In this document: positions 24,373-38,715 of the stretch, piece by piece | Layout: each line of letters begins with the position of its first letter | How positions within the stretch are numbered: the first letter of the stretch is position 1 | DNA from: Amblyornis subalaris | Taxonomy: Eukaryota > Chordata > Aves > Passeriformes > Ptilonorhynchidae | DNA length: 64,000 nucleotides | Reading direction: 5' to 3' | Assembly: GCA_018881555.1 (NCBI GenBank) | Contig: JACAXG010000105.1 | Coordinates: 984,963 to 1,048,962, forward strand | The notes under the pieces: model-generated | Database searches by the model: none | Seen by the model: the letters and a program-made list of their open reading frames with translations, nothing else | What the model was told of the DNA's origin: nothing | Program-made: the position numbers and the translations under genes

Positions 24373-27300
24373 TTTGCTATTTACACCTGAAAAATGTTTG
24401 GAGAGGTGTTTTGTTCTTATAAATGTCATGTCAGAGAAACACCTGTGATTTTATTCTGGATGAATTTCCGACGTTCCTCTAGCAAAATGCAGTAAAGGTC
24501 CAGCTTTGAATGAGTTACCAAAGCAATTTGGGCATACACATAAATCGGGTTAGAGGAAAAGTAGTTGGAGAATCCCACAAGGTGGCAGCCCAAATTTCTT
24601 GTTAGCAGAAGGTTTGCCGTACCACGTCTGGCTCGAAAGTCTTATCCAAAGTTGTTCTACATTCCTTTTCCTAAAAACAAAAACCAGCCAAGACCACTTG
24701 AAAAAGGTCAGTGCAGCACACAAATCTAAGTTTCACAGCCTCGATTCCACAGTGACACTAAGCAGGGTGGGAGGAATAGAGAACAGGTTTAGGAAATGTG
24801 TGTATAGACTTCAGTGGTATATCAGGGAAGTGAAGAAGATAGCAAGGGTGAAAAAAGACCAGCTGTGCCAGATAACATCTTAGTTACATGACATAAACCT
24901 GGAAGTAAATTGAAATTATCAGAGTTTTCATTGACTGAAGAAAGAGAAGATAATAAGAGAAAGAAAACAAAAATCTCAATAAAAAAGAGCAAGACCAATT
25001 CCTCTAGGTAAAATCCTAATAAACTGAGAACCTTGTAGTGTATTGGCCTGCCTTGACCATACAGCTCTAATCACAGAAAATTTTCAGACTTTCATGAGAC
25101 CAGCAATATATTTTGATTGGTTTTGTATTGAAGTTATTTACAAAATTTACAAGGAATGCTGTGCAGTAGATTTTCTTTTTTTTTGATATTGTGATATGGC
25201 TCCTAGTTCCAGGGATTTGCCTGTTTCCTTTTCTCAGAATAGGGCATTTTAAGTGCATATGCGAGAAGGTTTCGGTTTCAGCTATGATTTAAGCTTCTGC
25301 AGTAACATAGGTTATGTTGTTCCTCGCTGTTGTTTTCCACTTTCTTGGCAGTGTTTTGCAAATGAAAAATAATGTGCTGTTCATTATATGCTTTTACAAA
25401 GGAGTGTTGGAATTTTTGGTTTCATATTCCAGCACATGGCAAAAACATAACACAAAGCTAGAGGAAATATACAGAGCCTCATGCTGCAGCTCTGATGGTA
25501 GAATCACAAAACTATTTTACTCCAAATTAAAAAAAAAAAATTCTTTAAATTCTTCTTGACACAGATCATATTCAAGGCCTTTAAGGATAAAAGTTAGCTG
25601 TGGGGAGCTACAGCCATGGAAAGCAGCTGTAACCTCACCTCCCTTGTTGAGCCTATTTTATCCAGAATATAAAGATCCATTTGCAACTGGGATTATGGAA
25701 GGATCCAGAATCCTCCATTCACAACTTCATGCCTTCTAACACTAAGGGTGGCTGAACAATCCATTCTCTCTGTGTAAAAAACTGTACTCCCTCCTTACCA
25801 AAACAAATGGTCAGGCTGGAGCAGGTAAAAGTTCATTACACATCCTTGCATTCACCCCAGTGAACCTCAGCTGTTGTCTACAAGAACAACAATTTTCAGA
25901 AAGAAGTGCCTGCCCGTAATTCAACAGCAATTGTTCTTTTTCAGCGTAGAAATAGTTCCTGGTTCAAGCAGACAGGCTAACATATGCATTCCTTTCACAG
26001 AGAAAACATGCTCTCAGTGGTGCTCAGGTAGGCAGGCAACCAGGCATGAAACTGAAAACACTCAGGCATAGACAGAGGAAGTGCTGGCAAATGCAACCTT
26101 GAGTTACTGGGGAAAAAGAAGTTAAAGAGGTTGAGGGGCATAGGTCAGATCTCAGATCAGCTCCTACTATTTTTATTTTTTTTTAATATTCTCAAAATAT
26201 TTCCAGCAAAAGCAGGAAGATAATTGAGTCATCCCAGCAGCAGCAACATTTGCTATGGCCAGAGGAAAGAGTCACAGCATCACTGTGTAACACTGTGCAG
26301 CCTGTGACCCCTGCCCCTTAAACGTGTGCACGCACAGGTGGACTGCACAGGCACAGGTTGCAGTAGCACTGAGTATCGACCTGGATCATTGCTGGATTGA
26401 GATGCCTCACAAAGGCAGCTGAATGACCCTTTTCCTTCTGAAGATTCATTAAAAAGGAAAAGATTCGTTTCATTCTTCTGAAGATTCACTGAAAAGGAAG
26501 TAGGATATTCTTCTCTTAATAGAGAGCAGGCAGGGGATGATGGGAGCACCTGGATGGAGGGGAGTAGAATGGCCCAGATGAAAGTAAGGGACCACCAGTG
26601 CAGTGCCAGCCTAGAGTCTGCTCAGCCTCGGGCAGCAAGCAGTATTATACCTCCTGAGTTTTATAGATCCCTGACCGGTAATGGCTTTTGAGGGTAGAAG
26701 GAAGAGGGTGAACCATTGATTTTGGCACCCTCCATGTCCCAAGGTAGTAGAGAGGCTGAATTGTTTCATAATTCCATTTTCCCTAAATAACCAAGTCTGT
26801 TGAAAGAAATTATGGAAGCACCTGTACAGACATTTTGGGCAGCCTTTCACATATCTAAAGTTTAGAGTGCAAAAAAAAAAAAAGCCTACTCATAGGCAGA
26901 AAAGCCAAGCATTAGAGAAAAAGAAAACATCTGCCAAATGAGCTTGTTCATCAGCAAATTACACATTTGACTGGATGCTGTGAGAGCCTGGTTCTCCTCA
27001 GAGCGACACTTTAGTGTCCATGGTTTTCTTTCAAATGTCTGCTTTCATGTTGAGTTAGTTCAGTTTATCAGTCAAAATATTTATTTCTGGCAGACTGCAA
27101 ACACATTTTGAGGTTTGAAAATCTAGTTGAAATCTCTTTGATTTGTATTACATATATATTACATTACCTCTCTCTCTCTTTTTTTTCTTTTGCTTCTGTC
27201 TTAATACTGAATAATTCTTATCACAGACTTTGGGTGTCCCTCTGGTTTTCTAAAACAGGAAGAAAATAAATATATCTCTTCTTTTCCTCCCAAGCCCAGA

Positions 27301-28567
27301 GATGAAACTGCTTGTTTCTGTTTATTTGCTTGTGTTTGTACGTATTTATGTGATAAGGGGCAAATGTGTGACTCGCGCATGTGTAAACAAATTGTTGAGA
27401 GAAAATAAGCTAAGTGTTATCTTTTGTTCTGAAAGCTTTTAGAGTAATGTGGATATTCTTATCTTGTGCAGAAGAGGGCATGATAATGTCCATTATCCTC
27501 TGCAAGTTTTGTTGCCTGCACACATCAGTCTGTTGTTCTGTTGTTTCAGAGGACCATGAATGTTATCAGAGGCAGCAGTTAGCACAGGGCATGCAATTTC
27601 TCAGAAGGCATGTTTTGAAATTTAAAACTTTAGTCAAACGTCCTGGTGAGAATTAATGGGAAGGNAGAAGAGAGAGGAACAAGGCAGCAGTTTATGGAAC
27701 AGAGGGCCAAAAAAACCCAGCTATAACCCATGCAAACCTAAGGCCAAACCGGGAAGTGTCAGCTCAGAGTTAGGNTTGGAGACCATTTCTGCTGGTTCAT
27801 TTGTGATTGTCTGATCAGTAGGTGAGAGTTTATAGCATCTGTGCTATTTAGCGAGAGCTAATTTAGAGCTGAGCCTGTAATGGCCTTTTGTTGTGATGAG
27901 TGGTTATCATCAAATGAGGTGTTGAAAACTTTTACTGCCAGCTAGTCAAGGGAGGCTTCTGAGCCACGAAAATGGCTCTGGCTGTTCTCCTGTCTTCCAG
28001 GACTAATTTTTGTGTGCATTGAATTGGACAGAAAAAATCTGTTTCAGTTCTTTCAGACTTTCTCTTCTTTCAAAACCCAGAGATTGTAAGGCCACCCCCA
28101 TGTGAGGGTGTTGATATCTGAGCTTTGTTCTCAGGGGCAGGGAAGCAACAAAGAGACAAGCAGTTCAGAAGTATTTGTCAAGCTGTTATTTAGCCAGTAG
28201 TTTCAGTCATTCTGCATGAGTCTGAAAAGAACCTAGACCACTCTTCTATAGAAGATTTATGATCTATTTTTTGTTCATCTTAACCCTTTCCATGAATGCT
28301 CGCAGTTATACTAGTTCAGGGCAAGACTGAACAGAGCACAGTGAGAAGTGTCAGCATAGGGTCTACTTGCCATCAGCAACTGTGATCCAGAGCTGTGATA
28401 TCCCAGATGCAAATACACCACCTGCTTTACAGCCCACAGTCACTCCAGAGGCAATGTGAGGCCTCAGTGCCACAGCAAGGCAGGAGTTCAGGTGGGACAA
28501 TTCACTTGATGCTGGTAAGCTCAGTCCCTGTTACACTGAGTTCAGGGCTCACCACTGTGTTCCCCTG
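24373..28567 (+). other. KCND2 intron 1, no recognised gene
   Basis: About 4.2 kb with many short open frames of fewer than 100 codons on both strands, none recognised. Composition is mixed. A pure A run of 13 lies at 26871-26883, and T-rich and CT-rich tracts lie near 27170-27190. Apart from the small duplication at 26435-26500, nothing is supported. Confidence 0.5.
26435..26500. repeat. Partial tandem duplication with 40-base period
   Basis: CTTCTGAAGATTCATTAAAA at 26435 recurs as CTTCTGAAGATTCACTGAAA at 26475, exactly 40 bases later, with the following AAGGAA also repeated. It looks like a simple local duplication that has since picked up a few substitutions. Confidence 0.7.
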
Positions 28568-29290
28568 TGTTGAGTTTACATGGCAAGATTTTGATGGGTA
28601 GGGGGATAGCTTCAGGGGTGGCCTCTGTGGGGAGATACCAGAAGCTGCATCCATGTCAGGCACCGACAGTTTCACCCAGCTCCAAAACAGACCCTCTATT
28701 GCCAAAAGCTAAGCCCACCGGTGATGCTGGTGATGCCTTTGTGATAATGTATTTCAGAAAGAGTAAAAAATGCTGTGCAGGATCTGTGAGAGACAGAAGT
28801 GATAAAAATATGACAGAAACAGCCCTGCAGGCACCCAGATCAGGGAAGAAGGAGGGGGAGGAGATTCCTCTGCAGCCCATGATCAAGACCATGATGAAGC
28901 AGCTGTGCCCCTGCAGCCCATGGAGGTCCACAGGGGAGCAGAGATCCAACTGCAGCCTGTGGAGACCTCCAAGCCAGAGCAGATAGAGATGCTCTGAAGG
29001 AAGCTGCAGCTCATGTAGAGCCCATGGAGGAGCAGCCTCCTGACAGCTGCTATGACTTATGAGGGACCCACGCTGGAACAGTCTGTTCCTGAAGGATATT
29101 ACCCCCATGGAAAGAACCCATACTGGAAAAACTCTTGAAGAACTGCAGCCCATGGAAGGGACCCCCTGCTGCAGCAGAGAAAGGGGGTGAGGAGGGAGGA
29201 GTGGCAGAGACAAAGCATTATGAATTGGCCACAACTATTCCCAGTCCTCCTGCACCCCTGTGAGTGAGGGAAGTGGAAGAGTCAGGAGTC
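28568..29290 (+). mobile_element. Avian endogenous-retrovirus LTR-type repeat, 3'-truncated
   Basis: The sequence starts TGTTGAGTTTACATGGCAAG, like the start of a familiar bird LTR family (TGTTGTGTTTGTGTGGCAAA by memory). It continues through the characteristic 'CCAAAAGCTAAGCCCACCGG' and 'GTGATAATGTATTTCAGAAA' blocks. A purine-rich part then repeats phrases like CTGCAGCCCATGGA and GGACCCACGCTGGAACAG. It stops resembling the family after the GAGGGAAGTGGAAGAGTCAG segment near 29290, so the usual 3' part of that LTR is missing. The 139- and 192-codon open frames here arise from the repetitive composition and are not genes. Family assignment is from memory of bird genomes; no target duplication could be placed. 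Confidence 0.7.
28860..29165. repeat. Degenerate internal repeats of the LTR-type element
   Basis: The phrase CTGCAGCCCATG (or CTGCAGCCTGTG) occurs near 28870, 28912, 28952 and 29142. GGGACCCACGCTGGAACAG-like units occur near 29063, with weaker versions at 29113 and 29158. The units are of unequal length, roughly 40-55 bases, and degenerate, as in related bird LTRs. Confidence 0.55.
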
Positions 29291-30125
29291 CCTCTGCCCT
29301 ATCTTGGCCTATCAGCTTTTTCATCATCATTTCATCTGTTGAGGAGCAGGAGCAGACTTCTTTTTGCAAACACTTGCAACAACCAGTAGTGCAGAAATTC
29401 TTTAGAGAAAATACACTAAAGCCTTATGATACACAATGTAAATAAATATAGTTATAAAAAAAAAATGTACTGAGCTAAAGCAAAGCTGAAAAANGCCTAA
29501 AATTAAATGGAAAAATAAAATCAAAGGGAATTCAGTAATTCATTTTAAAATGCCAGTCATGAACTGAGAACCATTTCACATCATCTGCTGTATTTTAGAA
29601 TCTCGCTAGGAAAGTTAGCCTGGAGCAATCAAAAAACAGGGTAACAATTCACAAATGCTGTTAGCCCAATCAGTATTTCAGCAGTCTCTGACTGCTAAAC
29701 TGTTTGTAATTTGGGGGAGGAGGGGAGAGGAAATTGTTAATGACAGTAAGCAAAAAGGGAAGATAAAATATTGGTGCTAAGTGAGCACATTACCTGCCTT
29801 GGATTGGTTAGGGTTAGATTTTCTAGGAAAAAACATCGCTTTTATGCAGTCTTAAAGAGTTCATTTTACAAAATTAATATTTGTACAATGTCTCCAGCAG
29901 ACGTAATTAGGTGTTCCATGTTCAGTCTATAAATACAAAAGAGTCTTTCCCTGGGGATTAGGTACTTCATACCTCACAGAAACTCAAAGTATAAGAGACG
30001 TCAAAGAAAGGGAGGAGAAATGGAAGTGCAAAGGATTATATTCAGAATACATATCTGGTGGTACTTCAATCCAAGGAGAGTGCTGAAAGTCCACCTGCTG
30101 TTAAGAGCTGCTGGTTCATTATGTA
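29291..30125 (+). other. KCND2 intron 1, no recognised element
   Basis: AT-rich intronic sequence with one N at 29494. Only sub-100-codon open frames are present, and no repeat or gene signal is supported. Confidence 0.5.
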
Positions 30126-30360
30126 ATCATAGAATTGTAGAAAAAATGCTGTTGGAGGTCATCTGGTCGAGTCTGCTCAAAACAGGGCTACCTTTGAAGT
30201 TACTTATCACTGTTCATACCCTTTCTAGACAAATTCCAAGCGTATCCAAGGACAGAGACTCCACAGCCTAGACATCTTGGTGGCCCTCTGCCAACTTATC
30301 ACTTTCAACAGGAAGTCTAAAATAAAACACAGTACACCAGAGGAGATTTCACAATTGCCT
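30126..30360 (-). mobile_element. CR1 LINE fragment, diverged, with internal deletion
   Basis: It begins AATCATAGAATTGTAGAA, the reverse complement of a CR1 3' end, then GGAGGTCATCTGGTCGAGTC and TGCTCAAAACAGGGCTACC. AAGGACAGAGACTCCACAGC follows, all familiar CR1 3'-UTR and ORF2-end phrases in antisense. Downstream, ACACAGTACACCAGAGGAG corresponds to a part of CR1 several hundred bases further in, so a deletion has joined two parts. It is an old 5'-truncated copy with no coding capacity. Confidence 0.72.
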
Positions 30361-33300
30361 AATATTGGTCCATAGTAATTGTTCCAAAAGCTTAATAAGT
30401 GTTATTGCTTTTCACTATGGCATTGTTTCCTGGAAGAAATCATTTGAGCTGAGCACTGATGAGCATACAGGCTGCTGTTGTAAGTGAAGCGGTTCTTTAT
30501 GCTTCATTCTATTTTAAAAGTGATTTTGGCAAGTAGAGGAATAAAAAGGAAGTATTTCAATGTCTTGAAAACACATTACTGACATATATAATTTTCTGAT
30601 GACTTTTCTAACATCAACTCGCAGAAACATTATTATTTTTACTGCCTCAGTAAACATCCACTCCTGGATTTAGCCTGCCTTGTGTGGGTTGTAGTTGTTT
30701 GTTCAGGCTAATGGAGATTAGAGACCTGTGAAATGCTCAGTAAGATACCTCACAGTAAAGAGTTTCCGGTCTGGTGTGTTAAATAGGTTTGAACAGTTTC
30801 TCTATAATATTTAGCACATACTAATATAAAACATGAGCATGAGCTGATTTATAGATGATCCTTTAGAGAAGTACCATAAAAATGTATAGTCATATAAAAT
30901 GAAAAGGAAAGGTAGAAGAGACTGTGTGTCTTAACAGACCAAGTGTGTGAAATATTGAAGTATATATTCCATTGCCTGCAACAGAGTAATAATAAAAATT
31001 GGAATAAAAAAAGAAGTAGAATATCTTTAGACTAGAAATGACCTGTCAACCTCAACTGTAAACTAAAAACAAAGTCAGAAGTATCATTTTTAACACCAAA
31101 AACCACATATGTTATTTATTAGACTCCCTAAAAGTCTGGCCAAATGTGATTAATACAGATGCACTTCCAGTGCACAAGTACACATGTACTGATAGGTACA
31201 TAGCACAGTCAAATAAAGAGAAAAAAAAAGAGCAAGTGAAGTGTTCTGTGCATCTCAGGGGAAAAAACAGGGTTTATTTCTCTGAGTATTTACTGATCAA
31301 TTGAGAAGAAATGCTTTTGATTTTGACAATTGGAAAGGGAGTACGAGGAACTTCTAAAGAGCACCATCATTGCTCTCTGAGCCTCTTCGTTGCTTCTGAG
31401 AACATAAATTTACAGGCTGAAATTCATCTCTTATGGTTTTTAGCTCTCCATAGTTAAAGCACTTGAGTTTACCTAGGCTTTCAGATGATGATGAGAAAGA
31501 AGTTACCCTGAAGTCTTTAGAAATGGCTCAACTGTGTTAAGAATTGAGAGCTCTTGGATTCAGATTCCTCAGATAGCTTTCCAAAACAAGGTGAGGTGAA
31601 TCCAGGAGAAGGACTGTGCAACCATATATCATATGTCCCACAATTCTTGCTACAGAAAGAATATTCCTATCACAAAACAACATTCTCAAAACTTGTATAA
31701 GCAACAGTATATAATTTAACTCCTATTTCAGTTTCGTCTCCTGTCTCTGTAAGTTCTGCTAAGTGTTTTGGAGCACAGACACTGCCATCATCTCTGTCTA
31801 TAAGTACACATTACTAGCATTGCACCAGTAATAAATCCTCATCATCAATAGGGAGCTTATTTACTATAGTACTGAAAGACTACCAATGACAAAGGTTGGC
31901 TTTCAGACTTAAGTTCACTACTCCTTTTTTTCTGTGGTACTGCCCATTGATTCCAGTGGGGATTCATGGGTGTACATGAGGTTAGAATTTAGTCTACAGT
32001 GTTCACAAAGTGATATTTCACAGCAAAACTTTTTGTTTCGCTACCTTGAAATGTGTCTTCATTAAAGACCTCTATTTTGGTTCCCTGTCAAAATAATTAC
32101 AAAACTCAATAAATGGCATGTTTTTATATTAAAAGTCAAAGGAAACTGTGTCTCCAGAGCTTAAAGAACACTGATTACACAAACTTGTAATTGTTGGTCC
32201 TCATGGAATTATTCTCCCAGTAAAGTTCAACTCAAAAGTAGTTTCTTATAGTGCTTACAAATCATTTTTTACATTTAAATCCTGAAAACTGATGTGCAGA
32301 TTGTTTTTGAAGAAAACAGGTTGTTATCAGTAGTTTTAGCCCTAATCCACCTCCTGTCAATTTGAAAGAGTATTATGGGGTCTAATCCTGCTCCTACTAA
32401 TTCAATGAATAAGCTCAGACAGTACACGCAAGGACAAACACATTGCCTTTATATTGACTTCAGCTAGGAAAATACCCCTCTCTTTCTTAAGGTCCTCTTC
32501 CCCTCCTCAAGTGCTGCAGATAAGATCTGGAATGGGGGTTTAGGGCATTATTTATAGAAGAAGGACAAGAAAGATTGTGTTAGACTTCCATGACTGCTAT
32601 CCTGAGACTTTGACAGACTTGGGTACCAAAAATAGCATCCATGACTCTGTAACAATAAGATTTTTACTCCTACAAAGCAAACTTGTTTGTCTGCAGAAGA
32701 AAGAAATATTTTAATGAAGTCTCCTCTGCTAAGTGTTCTTTTTTTATGGTGCCACTCGGCCTTTGGCAAGAGCTACCCTGTAGCCCTAATGCACTTCTTG
32801 CATAACAGCTCAGCTTAGTAGAAAGGGCTAGATATAATGCAGTACATGACCTCCACAAATTCAACCCTTTTATGGGAATAGAATAAAATAAGTATCAATG
32901 TAATTACATCTGACATGTCCAAAAGATTTTTGGAAGAACAAGAGCATTTATTACACTTGTTGGTTTACGTCACATTCTGATTTATTTTTCAAGTAATATG
33001 TTATATAGGTTTATAAACTACTTAAGGTGGAGGGCTTTTTTAAAGGATTAAATAAATCTGCTCAATCCCTTATCTACAAGCTAAAATGCATCAATTACTT
33101 GGACTGTCACAAAGTTTTGATTGTCTTCAGTGTTTCTCCAGCACTATTTAAGGCTTAGTCTTCTTATTGCAGCAAACACTTGTACTAACAGGAATTTGGG
33201 ACCACTACGTCATACCTACACTTCAATGAACTCTGTATTTCAGGAAATCTATTCCCACTGACTGCTTTTGTTTTCTCTTTCTTTTGTTTTTTGATTTCTC

Positions 33301-34194
33301 ATTTTTAATAGTTGTATAATTAATTATGTCAGAAGGATAGAATGGATGCAGATGAGCTGAGTCACAGTCTTACAGTCACCAGCAACCACAGCCTAAAATC
33401 TGGTGCATATTGTCCACTGAGGATCACAGGCTATCCTTTCCTCAGAGCAGAAGCAGCGCCCCTCTCCCTGTGGGATACCAGAAGCACTGAGTAGAAATAT
33501 GCTGGAGGTACAGCCACTGGGTTGCATGTCTCTTCTGCCCACCCTGTGTGCTGATGGATGAAATCCAGTCCTGGTCTGGAGTCTATGCCAGCACAGCATT
33601 GAGCTAAAGCTGATAAATTTATTGAAAAGGTGACCAACACGTGGTTTTCTCACCTAACCTTCACAGCACTGAATCACTGAGCAGGAGGACCACGTACATG
33701 GCTGTCCCCATAGACACATGTATAATTCCTGAGGAACAGGAACCATGTCCCTGGACACCTCTTTCTTCTTTTCCCTCAGGCCCTTTGTTCTTCACTGTCT
33801 CTGTGAGGTTATTCTCATGTTACACATATGGTGACACACATATTTGTATGAACACAGGATCCCAAAGCCTTTAAGCCATGATCCTATGAACTAAACTTTG
33901 AGTTCAACTGGCTGGACAGTAGTTCTTATGACTGGGAGGATCAGAGATTAGCAGACAGATGGAACCTTTTTAGGCTGGAAAAAGGAAGGGGAAAAGCAAA
34001 AGTGGCATAATATAAAATCAGAAGGAAAAAATACTGCTCACCTGTGTTCTGAATTATTGGCACAGATGGGAATTGCTGCTTTACTCCCTAAGAAGCTTCT
34101 ATTAATTTGGTCTTTTATTTTCTTTCCTGTGAGAATTGACCTCCTATGGACTTTTTCTCCACTCCTTCCCACTCTTTCTGAAGAGGAACAGGCC

Positions 34195-34216
34195 ATATAT
34201 ATATATATATATATAT
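34195..34216. repeat. (AT)11 microsatellite
   Basis: An uninterrupted AT dinucleotide run of 22 bases, followed by GATATAC. Confidence 0.95.
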
Positions 34217-37200
34217 GATATACCTGCATGCCTATTTATTAAAGACATAATGTTGATAATAGAACATAGAGATCTTCTAGCTCCTAAGGCAAATGCATTT
34301 AGTGGTTAATGCTGATGAGCACATTAAAGAAAGAAAGGCCTGGAGAGAGGGCTTGAATTGCTATCTGACATATGAGCCTGTAATAGCAGTTTTGAGTAAA
34401 AAGAAAGGAGATCTCTCCAAATATTTATAACCAAAATTTGCCCTACTTTGAAAGCAATGAAATGTAATTTAGTGGCTTTTTAGCTGTCTAACACCCAGAA
34501 CTGATCTATCCTCTCCAGCACAAGTAACTCTGAGATCTCACATTCTAAAGTTCACCAGCAGGGTGAAAAATGATCTAAAATGCACCAGAGAAAAGCCAGA
34601 AAACATGACAAGAGTCACAGTAAAAGGACCGCATGATTAGTCAGTCTCAGAAGCTTGAATAATTATACTGTTTCTATGAAAATTATTATTAGTTCAGTTT
34701 TTGTAGTGCTAGAAGGAATCCTAAGTACGGAAATTAAAAAAAAGAAAAGAATAATCTGTCTCTCTGCTGTGCATTTTGGCTGTGGCAGTGAGCAGATTCA
34801 TGTTCTTCCCATAAGAAGAATGCTTGCAACTGTAGCTGGGGGTGAAAGACAGCATCGAGGAGAACCTCTGGTCTGGTACCAGGTGGAGTTCAGCAGGGTA
34901 CAAGAGACCAGTACAACTATGAGAGGAGAGTATATTCTGTAAAGGCATGGGAGGTCTCTTGCAGAAGATAAAAATTAATATGAATCATGCTAATTATCTC
35001 ACTAAGTAACGTGCCTTATTATCACAAGAAACTGCATTACCATCAGCATTGGTGGGGTCTCCTCTGCAATCAGATATAGGTTGTGAGCCAGATTGCAAGA
35101 ATCAGACACTTAGAGCTGAGAATGGATACTCATAAGAAAACCCTCTGGCATAAGTGAAACTGTAGTTGAAAGTGATGAGTTTAAAATACAGCCCTAATCA
35201 GTCATTGGAAACTATACTGCACTTGAAAATACTAGTTTTGAAAAAATTACTCTGGGAAAAAATGGAACATCTAAGATTTTTACTGTGTCGAATCTCTGGG
35301 CTATAAGTCAGTTTAAGAGTCCTTGCAATCATGAGACACCAACTACCATCTCCCACAGGAGAACAGAAGTCACTTCTGCAGATAAGTGTGTGCAACATGG
35401 CACAGATCCATAGCAGTGACATGAAGTCATACCTGCCACTGTTCTGCCTCTGTACCACGTAACAGCTCAAGGCCAACAGGTCATTTCTTCACTCATTCCC
35501 TAGACACACAACTTTGTACAGAGGTGAAAATCAGTGGGAGCCCAGGGGAAAATTGTCAGGCAGTTCATGGACAAGCAGTGCTTTGAGGTGTATAATCTAT
35601 TTGCACCAGGAGTGCAGAATTGGCTCTCTTCTCCCAGGATTCCTGCTCCAGCACCAAAGCTGTGCCATTATAATGTGGACACAAACAAGAAAGTACCTAC
35701 AATAAGTCAAGGAGAAAAGAAAGGAAAACAGTGCTCAACACACTGAAAACAACAAACCTGACAGCAGAAAAGGACAGAAGACTTGCTATATAAACGTCTC
35801 TAGATAGTGATTTGTACTCGGTGAGAAGCAAAACTAATTGAAAATGCATAAAAAGAAGAGGGTTTGGCATTCCTCATTAAACTGTGTCTGTTGTTGCAGA
35901 GATAAAAGAAACACAGTTTGAACCAAAAGGTTGAATAGAAATTTAACATCCAAGGACAAAATTTTCAGCGAATGGCACAGCCAAAGTTAAACATGAGAAC
36001 TGCCAGATATTGGTGAGAGCTCCCAATGGATTTTGACATACAGAAAGATAAATACATCAAGTAGAGTTATACTTCAAGTGGAGACAGGTAGAAACTGGTA
36101 GATTATTCTTTGATGCTGTTGTGGACTTTGAGGTCAAGCTGGAGAGAGTGGCTGAGGAAATAATCTTTCAGCTGTGGTGAGAGCGCTGGTCAGGAGGAAC
36201 TTTACTTGCTTAGTTATTGTTTACGTTGAGGGGTCCAAAAACACAGCCAGCAGGGCCAAGGTAAATGATCTGCAGTATTTTGCTTTTATAGTCTTCTCAA
36301 TTAACAATGCAATTCTAAAGGTTCACAGTGGTTCAAAGCAAGCTGGTGCATGGTTCAAAATGTTCAGGAATCACTGGTTTGGGGAATCCACTGCTTGGTG
36401 GATAAGCAAAAGGAGCCCTTATTTGCAGCACAGGAATCTCTCCTGAAAAAGCAACTTTTATAGTGCTTTCAGGCCGATGTCTGACACACCACAGCATTTC
36501 TCTGAGCATGACACACAGCCTTTGGAAGGGGAAAGAAGTACAGCAGAGGCATAATATTAATGATTCAGAAAGTCTTGTGTCACAACCCTGAGCACTGCAG
36601 TATCTAATTACGAGGCATAACGGTTTGCACACAGGCTGTGCCAAATAATGACGGGAGAATTAGACACCTAAAAATGGAGTTTGCCCTCTGGCGAAGGTCA
36701 GTGTAAGCAAATTGGTGGGAAAAAAGCCAAAGTAGTGCTGTGAGACTAAATTCCTAGTCTCACACAGAATCCGGATCCATGCTACAAGGAATATATCTGA
36801 TTTTCTGCAGAAAAATATACTGAGCCTTTATCTTAAGTGAAACAGGTTTGTCTTTCAAAACCTGAAGAAGGAAGAGGATAGAATAAAGCTTTCCTTTCAA
36901 AAGTTGGGGAAGTAGTGCAGGTGCTCCTTCTGAGTTCCAGCTTTGGTGTTCAGTGCAGTCAAACCAGCTGTTGGATCAAAAAGTTTTTGTGCATGTGGTA
37001 TTTGACCCTTCATGAAAGCTCCAGCCTCTAGAGGTGTTACTCACTCTTGATGGGTGGTGTTTTCTCCATGTTGCAATTAAAAAATGAAAATTAATTAGTA
37101 AAAAAAATTTCAGGACTTCTTGTAGCTACGGTTTGATTATTCACTTAAACCAGGCTTGGATTGTTGAATGTTTATAAGCATTTTATGAAACACAGGCTGC

Positions 37201-38715
37201 ACAGGAAGAGATTGAGAAAATCCCTTTCCAGCATTCCCTATTGCATGATTTCTTGGCAGCACATATAGGGAACATATACTTGCATCGCTCTGGGAAAAGA
37301 AGTCTCATGCGACCTTCCAGAATCCTTGTGTTTACCATTGGCATCTGACAAATTTTCTACAAAGCTTCAGCTTTTTAATGAACACAAACTTTACAGACTT
37401 TGTATTTAAAAATGTGATGAAATGACACTTAGTGGTCCAGAAGCTCCATTTCTGAGAGATCTATGAGAAAATTCAAGATTTAGCAGTAATCTCTAAAAAG
37501 TTAGATTTTGAAAAAGCTCTTACGCAAAGTTTTTAAATGTATGCAAGAGAGAGGGAAACATTTCTTAAAAATGGAAAAAAAAACCTTGCGGAAAATTTAT
37601 TTCTTTGCTACCTGTGAAAAGAATAGTAGTGGTCAGCACTATGAAGCTTTATGCCTGAATGACTGAGAGGATTGGTAGTGAAATACAGAATCTCTCAGTC
37701 ATGGGACATGAATTCAAATAGGAATGGGGTTAGTAGTGACAGAAAGTCATTACCATGTCATTGCAGTGTGCTAATGTTCAGAGATTCATTGACGGCCTGA
37801 GTCCAATTACTAGCACACAAGAGGTCACATTACAAAATGCACTATCAAAACTGGCAGAGGCAGACCCATTTCTACTCTTTGTAACATGCTGCTTCATTGC
37901 CATATCCAAAGATATCCATTCAAATTTGTGTCAAGACTCAGAGCCAGTGTGGTTAAGCAGTCAAGCTCCATGCTGCACAATTTGATGAAGTGAGGACATC
38001 TGAAACCATTGATTCAATAATTCAATTTGTAATTGCAATAGTTGCAAATTTCCCTATTTAAATTACATAACCCATGTAGCACCAAGCTTTTACAGACTGA
38101 CTAGGCAGTGCATGGTGGCTGGGAGGGTGAGGGTTAAGCTGTCCCTGGGCAGAGCAGCTCACACAGGCTCTTGGTTTCTTTGCAAGAAAGGGGATATAAC
38201 TATGCTCAGCTGAAGCTGATTACTCTGCCAGGCTATAGCATCACCTCCTTATTTCAGGGTTTGGAGTGATTTAGCACTGATGGAAAGCTGAGTTGTGCAG
38301 AGCCTTGAGTGAACTCAGAAGAGGCTTTTGTTTTGCTAAACTAGAAGTACATGAGGTTTTTTTATTCTCATGGACTTATCTGAGCAAGTCCAGAAATCTC
38401 TGGAAATTGGAAAAGAGAAAAAAAGATCATTAGACCAAGAGAAAAAATAGTAAATAGTCCATTGCAGCTAGTAGCTTCTACTGACATGTTTTCACAAATA
38501 TATTCTAAATAGAAAGACATTAAAAATGTCATGAAAAAGAAAGAGCTGAATTTCAGATGCGAAATAACAGTAGATATTCTCAGAAAAATTACTCTCCTGA
38601 CTACTAGCTAGAAAGGCACACTAAGACACTGGACTGTAACAAATCTTTTAGTGCACAAAAGATTTACAATGGAATTACTATTACCTTAAAGGGGAAGTTC
38701 TTAGTCTAACCTAAG

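Noticed and set aside
28656..29234. 192-codon minus-strand open frame
   Set aside because: Lies wholly inside the LTR-type repeat at 28568-29290; its Leu/Ser/Pro-rich reading comes from repeated purine-rich units.
33393..33660. GC-richer patch with 86- and 69-codon minus frames
   Set aside because: Neither frame resembles a known protein, and the two overlap each other in different frames.
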